From positions 2,728,001 to 2,792,000 of the forward strand of contig NZ_CP116805.1 in NCBI RefSeq assembly GCF_028463845.1: a DNA stretch of 64,000 bases, in the 5' to 3' direction. A program made the position numbers and the translations under genes. Position 1 is the first letter of the stretch, and each line of letters starts with the position of its first letter. The DNA is from Gimibacter soli. Its GTDB lineage: Bacteria; Pseudomonadota; Alphaproteobacteria; Sphingomonadales; Kordiimonadaceae. Positions 9,576-17,556 of this stretch are shown here, piece after piece. The notes below the pieces were generated by a model that was not told the DNA's origin, made no database searches, and saw only the letters and a list, made by a program, of their open reading frames with translations.

Positions 9576-10949
9576 ATGTCTGGCATGGAACGCACCACCG
9601 ACGAATGGCAGCGCATTGATGTGGAACACCATCTGCATCCTTTCACCGATCCGCGCTATTTCGACAAAAAGGCGCCGCTGATCGTCACGCGCGCCGATGG
9701 CATGCATGTATGGGATTCAAGCGGACGCCAGATCCTCGACGGCATGGCCGGCCTCTGGTGCGTGAATGTGGGCTATGGCCGCAAGGAACTGATCGAGGCG
9801 GCGAACCGCCAGATGAGTACGCTCGCCTACTATAACGTCTTCTTCCAGAGCGCGACGCCGCCGCAGATTGAGCTTTCCCGCCTGCTGGCAGAGGTCACGC
9901 CTGAAGGGCTCGATCATATCTTCTTCGCGAACTCGGGGTCCGAAGCCAATGATACGATCATCCGGATGGTACGGCACTTCTGGGAAGTGCAAGGCCAGCC
10001 GGACAAGCATGTCTTCATCGGCCGCAAGCTCGGCTACCATGGCAGCACGGTGGCCGCGACAAGCCTTGGCGGCATGCAGAATATGCATGCGATGGGTCGC
10101 TCGCTGCTGCCTGGCTTCGAACATATCATGCATCCGCACTGGTATCTTGAAGGCGGGGACATGGACCCCGATGAATTCGGCCTGAAAGCTGCCCGTGCGC
10201 TCGAGGACAAGATCCTCGAACTGGGCGCCGACAATGTCGCTGCCTTTATCGGAGAGCCGATCCAGGGCGCGGGTGGCGTGATCGACGCGCCCCGCACCTA
10301 TTGGCCGGAAATCGAGCGTATCTGCCGCAAATATGATGTCCTACTCGTCGTCGATGAGGTTATCTGCGGTTTTGGACGCACCGGTGAATGGTTTGGCTGC
10401 CAGACTTACGGCGTAATGCCCGACCTGATGCCGATGGCCAAGGGCCTGTCTTCGGGCTATCTGCCGATTGCGGCCGTTGCCTATAACGAGCGGGTCCACA
10501 AGGTGCTGAAGGATGGCGGGCTGTTTTCACACGGCTATACCTATTCGGGCCACCCGGTTGCCTGCGCTGTTGCCATCGCCAACATTGATCTGATCCGCCG
10601 CGACAAGCTGGTGGAGCGCGTGCGCGATGATGTCGGGCCCTATTTCCACGACCGCCTGAAGGCTGCTGTCGGTGACCATCCGCTGGTTGGCGAAGTACGT
10701 GGCAAGGGGCTGCTTGCCGGTGTGCAACTGGTGAAGGACCGCGACAGCCGCACCCTTTTTGATACCGCCGACAATGTGGCGATGCGGGTCCGTGACCTGT
10801 GCTTAGAGCGCGGGCTGATCATGCGCGCTGTCGGTCAGTCGATGGTCGCAAGCCCCGCCCTGATTGTGAAACGCGCGCAGATTGACGAGATGGCGGATAT
10901 TCTGGCCGACAGCCTGAATGCGGCTGCCCGCGAATTCGGGATGGCCTGA
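9576..10949 (+). CDS. spuC: Class III PLP aminotransferase, putrescine/polyamine:pyruvate (SpuC-like)
   Basis: The 457-residue protein is a class III omega-aminotransferase. It contains the acidic pair of the PLP site in VVDEVICGFGRTGEWFG (D260) and the Schiff-base lysine K289 in MPMAKGLSSGY. The overall wording, for example HHLHPFTD, AMAGLWCVNVGYGR-like and FANSGSEANDT, follows Pseudomonas SpuC, which moves the amino group of putrescine or other polyamines to pyruvate. The start at 9576 has GAGAGGGGAA upstream; the longer frame from 9429 has none. It is two bases from the next gene, a succinate-semialdehyde-type dehydrogenase, as expected for amine to aldehyde to acid. Other omega-amino substrates (beta-alanine, GABA) remain possible. 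Confidence 0.8.
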   Translation: MSGMERTTDEWQRIDVEHHLHPFTDPRYFDKKAPLIVTRADGMHVWDSSGRQILDGMAGLWCVNVGYGRKELIEAANRQMSTLAYYNVFFQSATPPQIELSRLLAEVTPEGLDHIFFANSGSEANDTIIRMVRHFWEVQGQPDKHVFIGRKLGYHGSTVAATSLGGMQNMHAMGRSLLPGFEHIMHPHWYLEGGDMDPDEFGLKAARALEDKILELGADNVAAFIGEPIQGAGGVIDAPRTYWPEIERICRKYDVLLVVDEVICGFGRTGEWFGCQTYGVMPDLMPMAKGLSSGYLPIAAVAYNERVHKVLKDGGLFSHGYTYSGHPVACAVAIANIDLIRRDKLVERVRDDVGPYFHDRLKAAVGDHPLVGEVRGKGLLAGVQLVKDRDSRTLFDTADNVAMRVRDLCLERGLIMRAVGQSMVASPALIVKRAQIDEMADILADSLNAAAREFGMA

Positions 10950-10951
10950 AA

Positions 10952-12430
10952 ATGACAGTCCTTGCCCGTTCAACCGAAGCAGGCGACGCCCTCGCCGACC
11001 GGATCATAACATGTCCCCTGCCCGGTGGCTGGCGAGGACCGACCTTCCCGGTTCTCAACCCGGCCACCGGCGCGCACCTCACCGATGTGGCCGACATGGG
11101 GCCTGATGAGGCCAAGGCTGCCGTTAAGGCCGCCAGTCAGGCACTCGCGTCATGGGCGGGCCGTACGGCCAAGGAACGTGCCGCTATCCTGATGGCATGG
11201 CATGACCGCATCCTGCAGAACAAGGACGAACTCGCCCGGCTGCTGACCCTTGAAATGGGCAAGCCTTTGGCGGAAGCAGCAGGCGAGGTCGCCCATGGTG
11301 CGTCCTATATCGCGTGGTTCGCGGAGGAAGCGAAGCGGCTCTATGGCGATGTGATCCCGACGAACGACCCGAACCGCCGCATGCTGGCAATCCGCCAGCC
11401 GATCGGGGTCGTCGCCGCCATCACGCCCTGGAATTTCCCGAGCGCGATGATCATGCGCAAGGTGGCACCTGCCCTCGCGGCGGGTTGCACGGTTGTCATC
11501 AAGCCGGCTGAAGACACGCCGCTATCTGCCATCGCGCTGCTGCAGCTTGCCGGGGAGGCAGGCATGCCCGAAGGCGTGCTGTCGCTTGTCACTTGCCGCA
11601 AGCCGGCCGAGATCGCCCGCGTGCTGACCGACCACCGCGATGTTCGCAAGCTTTCCTTCACCGGGTCCACCGCTGTCGGCAAGCTCCTGATGCGGCAGTG
11701 CGCCGATACGGTGAAGAAGGTTTCGCTGGAACTTGGCGGCAACGCACCGTTCATCGTCTTTGCCGATGCCGACCTTGATACCGCCGTGAATAGCGCCATG
11801 CTCGCCAAGTTCCGCAATGCCGGGCAAACCTGCATCAGCGCCAATCGTTTCCTTGTGGAAGCGTCCGTCCTGCCTGCCTTCACCGAAAAGCTGCTGGCCC
11901 GGATTGCCGGGCTAAAAGCGGGCGACGGGCTGGAGGCCGGCACCAGTCTTGGCCCCATCATCAATGAAGCGGGGCTTGCCAAGATCGACAGGCTGGTGAC
12001 CACCGCCATGGAACAGGGTGCCACGCTCCTCACCGGCGGCTACCGGATCGAACGCCCCGGCACCTTCTACGCACCGACCGTGCTTGCTGACGTCACGCCC
12101 GCGATGGATATCAGCAAGGCAGAAATCTTCGGTCCGGTTGTCACGCTTTCCGCGTTCGAAACGGAAGCCGAGGCCATCCGGCTCGCCAACGATACCGACT
12201 ATGGGCTCGCTGCCTATGCATTCACGCGGGAGATGGGCCGCCTGTGGCGACTGCCCGAAGCGCTGGAGTTTGGCATGGTTGCCATGAATGAAGGCACGGT
12301 CGGCAGCGAAGCCGCCCCCTTTGGCGGCGTCAAGGAATCGGGGATCGGCCGCGAAGGGTCCCGCGTTGGTATCGATGAATATGCCGAGATCAAATATGTG
12401 GGCATGGGCGGCATCGGCGCTGCCCGTTAA
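10952..12430 (+). CDS. gabD: NAD(P)-dependent succinate-semialdehyde dehydrogenase family protein
   Basis: The 492-residue aldehyde dehydrogenase shows the general base E260 in LELGGNAPF and the catalytic C294 in NAGQTCISANRF, with ITPWNFPSAM forming the cofactor site. ISANRF after the Cys and the GabD-like C-terminal FGGVKESGIGREGS favour the succinate-semialdehyde branch. The enzyme would oxidise succinate semialdehyde, or another omega-aldehyde made by the SpuC-like aminotransferase encoded two bases upstream, to the acid. A hairpin about 70 bases after the stop may end the transcript. Confidence 0.82.
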   Translation: MTVLARSTEAGDALADRIITCPLPGGWRGPTFPVLNPATGAHLTDVADMGPDEAKAAVKAASQALASWAGRTAKERAAILMAWHDRILQNKDELARLLTLEMGKPLAEAAGEVAHGASYIAWFAEEAKRLYGDVIPTNDPNRRMLAIRQPIGVVAAITPWNFPSAMIMRKVAPALAAGCTVVIKPAEDTPLSAIALLQLAGEAGMPEGVLSLVTCRKPAEIARVLTDHRDVRKLSFTGSTAVGKLLMRQCADTVKKVSLELGGNAPFIVFADADLDTAVNSAMLAKFRNAGQTCISANRFLVEASVLPAFTEKLLARIAGLKAGDGLEAGTSLGPIINEAGLAKIDRLVTTAMEQGATLLTGGYRIERPGTFYAPTVLADVTPAMDISKAEIFGPVVTLSAFETEAEAIRLANDTDYGLAAYAFTREMGRLWRLPEALEFGMVAMNEGTVGSEAAPFGGVKESGIGREGSRVGIDEYAEIKYVGMGGIGAAR

Positions 12431-12498
12431 TCCCTCAGGCTTCCGCTGGCTCCGGCGCTGATCGCCTGCTACCTGTCAGATTACGAGCAGGTGATGCT

Positions 12499-12529
12499 GC
12501 GGCAGGGGACGGCTTTCGCCCCTTGCCGC
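12499..12529 (+). terminator. Hairpin downstream of gabD, possible terminator
   Basis: GCGGCAGGGG at 12499-12508 pairs with CCCCTTGCCGC at 12519-12529 with one bulged base and a 10-base loop. No U-run follows, so it is either a weak terminator or a processing hairpin. It lies between gabD and the TetR gene. Confidence 0.45.
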
Positions 12530-12706
12530 TTCCGGTTGCGCTTGAACTTGTCGTGCAAGCTCTTTATGAAATCATTGTCTGTTGACGGGATTTGAGGGCT
12601 GCGCCCGCCCCCTGCCAGACCCCCGCCGTGTACCAAAATTTGTGGGACCGGGGATCGCAGTGATCGTCTGCGCTGAGTTACATCAACAGCGGAACTTCAA
12701 GGCAAT

Positions 12707-13372
12707 ATGCGGACATTGACGCTTCAGCACCGGCATGAAAAGGCCACATCAGAGAAAGGCCGCAAACGAGTCGAACTGATTCTGAATGCCGCACGGGATG
12801 TGTTGATCAACGAAGGTTACCCCTCCCTTTCCATGCGCAAGATCGCGGCTAAAGCCGGGATCACGCTTGGCAATCTTTCCTACTATTATGCGACCAAATC
12901 CGACCTGTTGCTCGATCTCGTCGATGCCATCATTCAGGGCTATGTGGGCTGGTGGAATGTCATCCTTGCCGATGAGACCCTGAAGGCCGAGGACCAGTTC
13001 CTGCAGATCATCCGCATGATCATCGAGGATCTCGACACGCGCGAAACGACTCACTTTTTCCCCGAGCTTTGGGCCCTCGCCAACCATGAGGCATTTGCCG
13101 CCGAAGCCATGGAGCATGTCTATAGCCTCGTCCGGGAAATGCTGATCGGAATCATGCGCCGGCTGAACCCTTCTCACAGCGATAATGAACGGGAAGCGCT
13201 TGCTTATTTCATTTGCGGATCGTTCGAGGGCCAGACCGTTTTTGCAGGCTATCAGGGCACCGGCAACCGCCACCTTGGCCTTATCGCCAACATCTCGGCA
13301 TGGTCTTTCCTGAACCTGATCTACAATATTACGTCCGAAGAAATTCGCGGGCTTCCAGCCACGGGCCGCTGA
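12707..13372 (+). CDS. TetR family transcriptional regulator
   Basis: The 221-residue protein has a TetR-type N-terminal helix-turn-helix: AARDVLINEGYPSLSMRKIAAKAGITLGNLSYYYATKSDLL covers the canonical helices (about residues 24-66). The C-terminal ligand domain is helical, with WWNVILADETLK and a FFPELWALANHEAFA stretch as seen in BetI-like members. It stands alone between the polyamine-type operon and the aromatic amine dehydrogenase cluster, both on the same strand, and may repress either. The effector is unknown. Confidence 0.85.
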   Translation: MRTLTLQHRHEKATSEKGRKRVELILNAARDVLINEGYPSLSMRKIAAKAGITLGNLSYYYATKSDLLLDLVDAIIQGYVGWWNVILADETLKAEDQFLQIIRMIIEDLDTRETTHFFPELWALANHEAFAAEAMEHVYSLVREMLIGIMRRLNPSHSDNEREALAYFICGSFEGQTVFAGYQGTGNRHLGLIANISAWSFLNLIYNITSEEIRGLPATGR

Positions 13373-13672
13373 CCCTCATCCCCCGCGTTTCCACCTTTGT
13401 TGAATGCCCCGCACTATCGAGCGCCAGGCCAATTTCAAGGCGCTCGTAGACCATCCCATTGTTTTAGTTAGAGATATTTTACCGTTACCGCGTGTCGCCA
13501 CGCCGTCCCTGCGAAACATTATTGCCGCAAAAGCACCCTCTCCTTTTCGGATCAATTAAAAACTTGGCGGTCGTCTTATTTTTAATATAGGACATTTGTC
13601 ATGTTTTTATGACGGGATCGTTCGGAGTTGCGAATGAGGTGCCGGGATTGCCCCGCACCACGGAAGGGGAAA
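13373..13672 (+). promoter_or_regulatory. Upstream region of the aau operon with a small palindrome
   Basis: This 300-base stretch upstream of aauB is clearly AT-richer than its neighbours near 13460-13620. It contains GTCAT-N6-ATGAC (13598-13613), a possible operator, and an AT-rich tract with TTTTTAATATAG (about 13579-13590) that could hold the -10. No -35 with proper spacing is convincing. The TetR protein encoded just upstream is the nearest candidate binder; this is inference. Confidence 0.35.
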
Positions 13673-14845
13673 ATGATGTCGCTCAAATCTGCCATCCGTC
13701 GCGTTGCCGGTGCATCCCTGATGTCCATGATGACGGCAACTGCAGGCCTCGCCGATGTTTTGCCGGTGGAGGAGATGCCGTCGGTTCAGACCCTGCCCAA
13801 ACAATATCCCGCCAACTGGCTGCTGCTTCACGACCTGAACTTCTTCAGCCTCATAGACGGCAAGGTCGTGGTGGTCGACGTGACGGCAGACAACCGCAAC
13901 TACAAAGGCGCAATCGGCGCTGCGCAGTTTGCGTCTGTCATCAGGTCGGCCGAACGGCAGGAAATCTATGTCGCCGAGACTTTCTACAGCCGGGGCACGC
14001 GGGGCACGCGGACAGATGTGGTGACCATCTACGATACCGCAACGCTTTCCACGGTGGGCGAGATCGTCCTGCCCGATGCAAAGCGGGCCTTGACGGTCAC
14101 CCAGAAAGGCAACCTGCGACTGACGCAGAACCAGCGCTATCTTCTGGTCTTCAACTTCACGCCCGCGGCTTCGGTCACCATCATTGACCTTGAGACACGC
14201 GCGATCACCAGCGAGGTCGACGTTCCGGGCTGCATGCTGACTTACCCCATGGGCAAGCAGGGTTTTGCTTCCCTCTGCGGCGACGGCACCATGATTTCGT
14301 TCCAGGTGGATGACGCTGGCCAAGCGCATCGGGGCGCCTCGACCGAAGCCTTCAACAATCTCGACGACGATCCGCTGTTCATGAAGTCGGTCAACCTGAA
14401 CGGCATCGAATATTTCCCGAGCTTCAAAGGGCGCCTGCAGGCCGTTGACCTGAAGGGCGAAGCGCCGGTGATCGGCAAAAGCCTTTCGCTCATTCCCGCC
14501 GCCGACAAAGGATGGCGCCCCGGCGGCTGGCAGATCATAGCTGGCAATGGCAGCACCGTCTGGCTTCTGGTTCACCCTGACGGCGTGAACGGCAGCCACA
14601 AGAACGGGGGCTCGGAAGTCTGGTCCTTTGACGTCACCTCCGGGAAGCGCCTGTCGCGGGTCACGCTGAAAAACTGGGGCGTGTCGATCGAGGTGGCCGG
14701 CGCCAAGGCAGAGTGGCTGGCTGTCGGCACTGCGTCTGGTGATCTGGATGTCTATAATAGTGCAACAGGTGCCTTCGAGCGCACCATTGGCGGCCGCATG
14801 ACGGCCAACCCGATGGTGATGCACAATGTAACGGGATCACGTTGA
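13673..14845 (+). CDS. aauB: Aromatic amine dehydrogenase, large (beta-propeller) subunit
   Basis: The 390-residue exported protein (signal peptide to about GLADV) matches the heavy chain of tryptophan tryptophylquinone (TTQ) amine dehydrogenases, a seven-bladed propeller. The segment TRGTRTDVVTIYD corresponds to TRGKRSDVVEVWD of Alcaligenes faecalis AauB as I recall it, and HPDGVNGSHKNGGSEVW to the conserved block HPDG-x-GTHK. These are closer to AauB than to methylamine dehydrogenase MauB. It forms a periplasmic heterotetramer with AauA and oxidises primary amines such as phenylethylamine or tyramine. Start 13673 follows GGAAGGGGA. The gene overlaps aauE by one base. Confidence 0.85.
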   Translation: MMSLKSAIRRVAGASLMSMMTATAGLADVLPVEEMPSVQTLPKQYPANWLLLHDLNFFSLIDGKVVVVDVTADNRNYKGAIGAAQFASVIRSAERQEIYVAETFYSRGTRGTRTDVVTIYDTATLSTVGEIVLPDAKRALTVTQKGNLRLTQNQRYLLVFNFTPAASVTIIDLETRAITSEVDVPGCMLTYPMGKQGFASLCGDGTMISFQVDDAGQAHRGASTEAFNNLDDDPLFMKSVNLNGIEYFPSFKGRLQAVDLKGEAPVIGKSLSLIPAADKGWRPGGWQIIAGNGSTVWLLVHPDGVNGSHKNGGSEVWSFDVTSGKRLSRVTLKNWGVSIEVAGAKAEWLAVGTASGDLDVYNSATGAFERTIGGRMTANPMVMHNVTGSR

Positions 14846-15381
14846 TGGACCCGCTGTTTCACCTCGTGATAGCCGCCTTCATCTTGGTCCTCTGCGCCCA
14901 CGCGGGGATCACCAAATTGGCGCATCCCGAACGCCTGCTGCCTGCCGCGCGTGTGCTTTCAGGTCTTCCGGAAAAGCTTTTGGTGCTGGCCCTGCCTGCC
15001 CTCGGCATTCTGGAAATCGTGATCGGCGTGTCGCTGTTTATGCCGGTCGTGTCCCCTTACGCCGCTATCGCAGCCGCACTCCTCTTCCTTGGCTACGGCC
15101 TGCTGATCGCCCGTCAACTGGCCAGGGGCAACAGGCACTTCGATTGCGGTTGCTCGCTGATTTCCTCCCCCCGCAAGACCGAAACGGCCTCCCGCCATGT
15201 CGCCCGGAATCTTGTTCTCGTGGCAGGCGCGGTCTTGCTCCTTATCCCCGTGGCAAGCCGGACCCTTGTCTGGTTCGATTTCCTGAACGGCCTGTTCGGG
15301 CTTGCCGCACTCCTCTGCCTTTACATGACCTTTGACGCCCTGGCCGCGCTGAACCCGGCCCACGGAAGGAAGCTTTCATGA
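14845..15381 (+). CDS. aauE: MauE/AauE family membrane protein for amine dehydrogenase maturation
   Basis: The 178-residue inner membrane protein has four or five hydrophobic segments and resembles the MauE/DoxX-like family, including HAGITKLAHPE at the first membrane helix and HFDCGCSL, the conserved Cys pair after helix 3. MauE and MauD are needed for export, disulfide formation and stability of the small TTQ subunit. The start ATG overlaps the aauB stop (TGATG), so translation is likely coupled. A TTG three bases upstream is a possible alternative start. Confidence 0.83.
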   Translation: MDPLFHLVIAAFILVLCAHAGITKLAHPERLLPAARVLSGLPEKLLVLALPALGILEIVIGVSLFMPVVSPYAAIAAALLFLGYGLLIARQLARGNRHFDCGCSLISSPRKTETASRHVARNLVLVAGAVLLLIPVASRTLVWFDFLNGLFGLAALLCLYMTFDALAALNPAHGRKLS

Positions 15382-15977
15382 CCACTGCCCTTGTCGTCTC
15401 GCAAATTCTGCTCTGGGCCCTTGTGATTTCCATGTCGCTGGTCATCGTGGCACTGGCCCGACAGGTCGGGGTGTTGCACGAACGGCTGGCACCGGCCGGT
15501 GCCTTGGCCATGAACAGAAAACTCAAGGTCGGCGACAAGGCTCCGCAGGCGCCTGTGACCGATCTGAACGGCCGGTCAAGCATGCTGGAACCTGCAAGTA
15601 ATGGCCGCAGCGAGCTTCTGTTCTTCCTGTCGCCGGATTGCCCAGTGTGCAAGACGCTGCTGCCCGCGCTCCATTCCTTCCGCAAAAACGAGCGCAAATG
15701 GCTTGATGTCTCGATTGCATCCGACGGTGAAGCCGCCCCCCATCAGGCCTTTGCGCAGTCGGAAAATCTCGATTTCGCGAAATATTACCTGTCGGAGGAA
15801 CTCGGGAAGGCCTTCGGCGTCTCGAAGCTCCCCTATGCCGTCCTGATTGACGAAAAAGGCACGATCGCCGCAATGGGGCTCGTCAACAGCCGCGAGCATC
15901 TCGAAAGCCTCGTGAATGCCCGCACCATGGGGGTCGCCTCCATCCAGGATTATATGCGCGACCGCGCTTCTGCGTGA
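15378..15977 (+). CDS. aauD: MauD/AauD family membrane-anchored thiol-disulfide protein
   Basis: The 199-residue protein has one N-terminal membrane helix (about 7-30) and a periplasmic thioredoxin-like domain. The active site C88-P-V-C91 sits in FLSPDCPVCKTLLP, and KLPYAVLIDEKG carries the cis-Pro loop. MauD family members handle the many disulfides of the small amine dehydrogenase subunit. Its ATG overlaps the aauE stop by four bases. Order B-E-D-A is exactly that of the A. faecalis aau and the core mau clusters. Confidence 0.87.
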   Translation: MTTALVVSQILLWALVISMSLVIVALARQVGVLHERLAPAGALAMNRKLKVGDKAPQAPVTDLNGRSSMLEPASNGRSELLFFLSPDCPVCKTLLPALHSFRKNERKWLDVSIASDGEAAPHQAFAQSENLDFAKYYLSEELGKAFGVSKLPYAVLIDEKGTIAAMGLVNSREHLESLVNARTMGVASIQDYMRDRASA

Positions 15978-16007
15978 CCGTGAGAATGGCTCGGACCTAG
16001 GGGATTG

Positions 16008-16574
16008 ATGATGAAAAAGTTGGACCAGAAAGTTGAAAGGCTCGCCCGCGGCCTTGCGCACCGCACCTCTCGCCGCAGCCTCCTGACCCTTATTGGCAGT
16101 GCGATTGCCGGCGGTGTGGCCATTCCCCTTTTGCCCGTTGCCCGCGCGTCGTCACCGCAGCATGGCGGACAGGGCGAAGGCAACGGCTATCCGGGCGTCG
16201 CCTCACAGTCCACCGGCAACCCTCAAGACCCCGGCGACCCGACAAGCTGCGATTACTGGCGTTACTGCGCGATCGACGGCTTCCTGTGCAGCTGCTGTGG
16301 CGGCACCCAAAACAGCTGCCCTCCGGGAACCGAAATGTCGCCGATCACCTGGATCGGCACCTGCCAGAACCCGGCAGACGGCGTGAACTACATCATTTCC
16401 TACAATGATTGCTGCGGCAAAAGCAGCTGTGGCCGCTGCATGTGCAACCGCAATGAATCCGATCTCCCGATGGTTCGTCCGCAGGCAAACAACGACATCA
16501 ACTGGTGCCTTGGCACGGCCAGCACGATCTACAACTGCTCGACCGCCATCATCATCGGCACGGCGCTGGAGTGA
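16008..16574 (+). CDS. aauA: Aromatic amine dehydrogenase, small (TTQ) subunit
   Basis: The 188-residue precursor has a twin-arginine-like leader (TSRRSLLTLIG). Its mature part keeps the TTQ fold: CDYWRYCAIDGFLCSCCGG, the two tryptophans that become TTQ (W115 in PITWIGTC and W166 in INWCLG, 51 residues apart as in MauA and AauA), and catalytic D134 in NDCCGK, 19 residues after W115. Fourteen cysteines are present after the leader, as in AauA, versus twelve in MauA. The phrases DGFLCSCCGG and ISYNDCCGK match AauA closely. Two adjacent ATGs (16008, 16011) are possible starts after AGGGG. No mauG or mauF is found nearby. Confidence 0.9.
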   Translation: MMKKLDQKVERLARGLAHRTSRRSLLTLIGSAIAGGVAIPLLPVARASSPQHGGQGEGNGYPGVASQSTGNPQDPGDPTSCDYWRYCAIDGFLCSCCGGTQNSCPPGTEMSPITWIGTCQNPADGVNYIISYNDCCGKSSCGRCMCNRNESDLPMVRPQANNDINWCLGTASTIYNCSTAIIIGTALE

Positions 16575-17062
16575 CACCATTGCGGATTGCCTCGCTGACC
16601 ATCGGCCTTGTTGCCACCTTCGCCATTCAGGCCTCCGCGTTTGCGGGCCCTGATGAAAATGGCCGCCTGCAATTCAAACGCTGCGCCGCCTGCCATCTGG
16701 CCACCGGCGAGGGCGTACCGGGCGCGTTCCCGTCGCTCAAAACCCCTGAAGTCGGCTCCTTCTATGAAACCGATGAAGGGCGCCTGTGGCTCGTCCATGT
16801 CGTGAACAGCGGACTGGCCGGTGAAATCACCTCCGGCGGCAAGACATACCGGGGCTTCATGCCCGCCCAAGGTGGCGCCCTTGGCCCCGAAGGCATCGCT
16901 GACGTCCTGAATTTCGTGCTCCATGAATTTCACCCGGCCCGCAAAGACCCCACCAGTTTCACGGCAGATGAGGTGAAAGCGCTTCTCGATACACACGGCA
17001 AGCCCAATCCGAGAACCTTATCCGAAACACGCCGCGCGCTTCTGGAAAAAGGAACGGACTGA
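16571..17062 (+). CDS. Periplasmic monohaem c-type cytochrome, aau cluster
   Basis: The roughly 163-residue protein has a signal peptide ending near SAFAGPD and one haem site C38-A-A-C41-H42; a Met in YRGFMPAQGG is a likely sixth ligand. The GTG start overlaps the aauA stop (GTGA), which implies translational coupling; TTG at 16580 is the alternative. It probably takes electrons from the TTQ enzyme. A. faecalis also has a monohaem cytochrome gene (orf-2) directly after aauA. It has only one haem site, so it is not a MauG-type dihaem enzyme. Confidence 0.82.
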   Translation: MTPLRIASLTIGLVATFAIQASAFAGPDENGRLQFKRCAACHLATGEGVPGAFPSLKTPEVGSFYETDEGRLWLVHVVNSGLAGEITSGGKTYRGFMPAQGGALGPEGIADVLNFVLHEFHPARKDPTSFTADEVKALLDTHGKPNPRTLSETRRALLEKGTD

Positions 17063-17499
17063 TGGTTCGCCCGGCTCTCGCAATCCTCACGATGATCGCC
17101 TCTTCCAGCGCCTTTGCTGATGATGCCGTCCGGGATGCAAGAGCCGCATTTCTTTGGAAAATGAACTGTCAGGGTTGCCATCAGGCTGACGCCCGCGGCT
17201 CGGCCGGTGGCGCGCCGGACATGCGTGGCTATGTCTCCCGTTTTCTTTCGGTCGATGGCGGACGCGCCTATCTCGGGCGGGTGCCGGGCGTTGCCTTCGC
17301 GCCGATGTCGGATGCCGACATTGCCAATCTCCTGAACTGGACCCTCAAGGAATATGACGGCGGGCATATCCCCGAGGATTTCAAACTCTATAGCGCCGAA
17401 GAACTCGGCCATCTCAGAAAAAACGCCCTCATAGAGAATGCCAAAAGCGAGAGGGAAGCGCTCGTCCGGAAACTGGCGGAGATCAGCCAGACAAACTGA
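17062..17499 (+). CDS. Second small periplasmic c-type cytochrome
   Basis: The 145-residue protein has a signal peptide (to about SAFADD) and one haem motif C36-Q-G-C39-H40; VAFAPMSDADIANLLNW gives a Met ligand and the C-terminal cytochrome helix. A charged tail (about 105-145) follows the domain. Its ATG overlaps the stop of the first cytochrome gene by one base. It may pass electrons on from the first cytochrome or help TTQ formation. Neither role is shown by the sequence. Confidence 0.8.
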   Translation: MVRPALAILTMIASSSAFADDAVRDARAAFLWKMNCQGCHQADARGSAGGAPDMRGYVSRFLSVDGGRAYLGRVPGVAFAPMSDADIANLLNWTLKEYDGGHIPEDFKLYSAEELGHLRKNALIENAKSEREALVRKLAEISQTN

Positions 17500-17556
17500 G
17501 CCGAAATCAAAAACGTCCAGCCGGGGGGCCGGGCGTCATCAAAAAGGGGTTAGGAA

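Noticed and set aside
16571-17499. One of the two cytochromes as a MauG homologue
   Set aside because: Each has a single CxxCH motif and is about 145-163 residues long; MauG is a dihaem protein more than twice that size.
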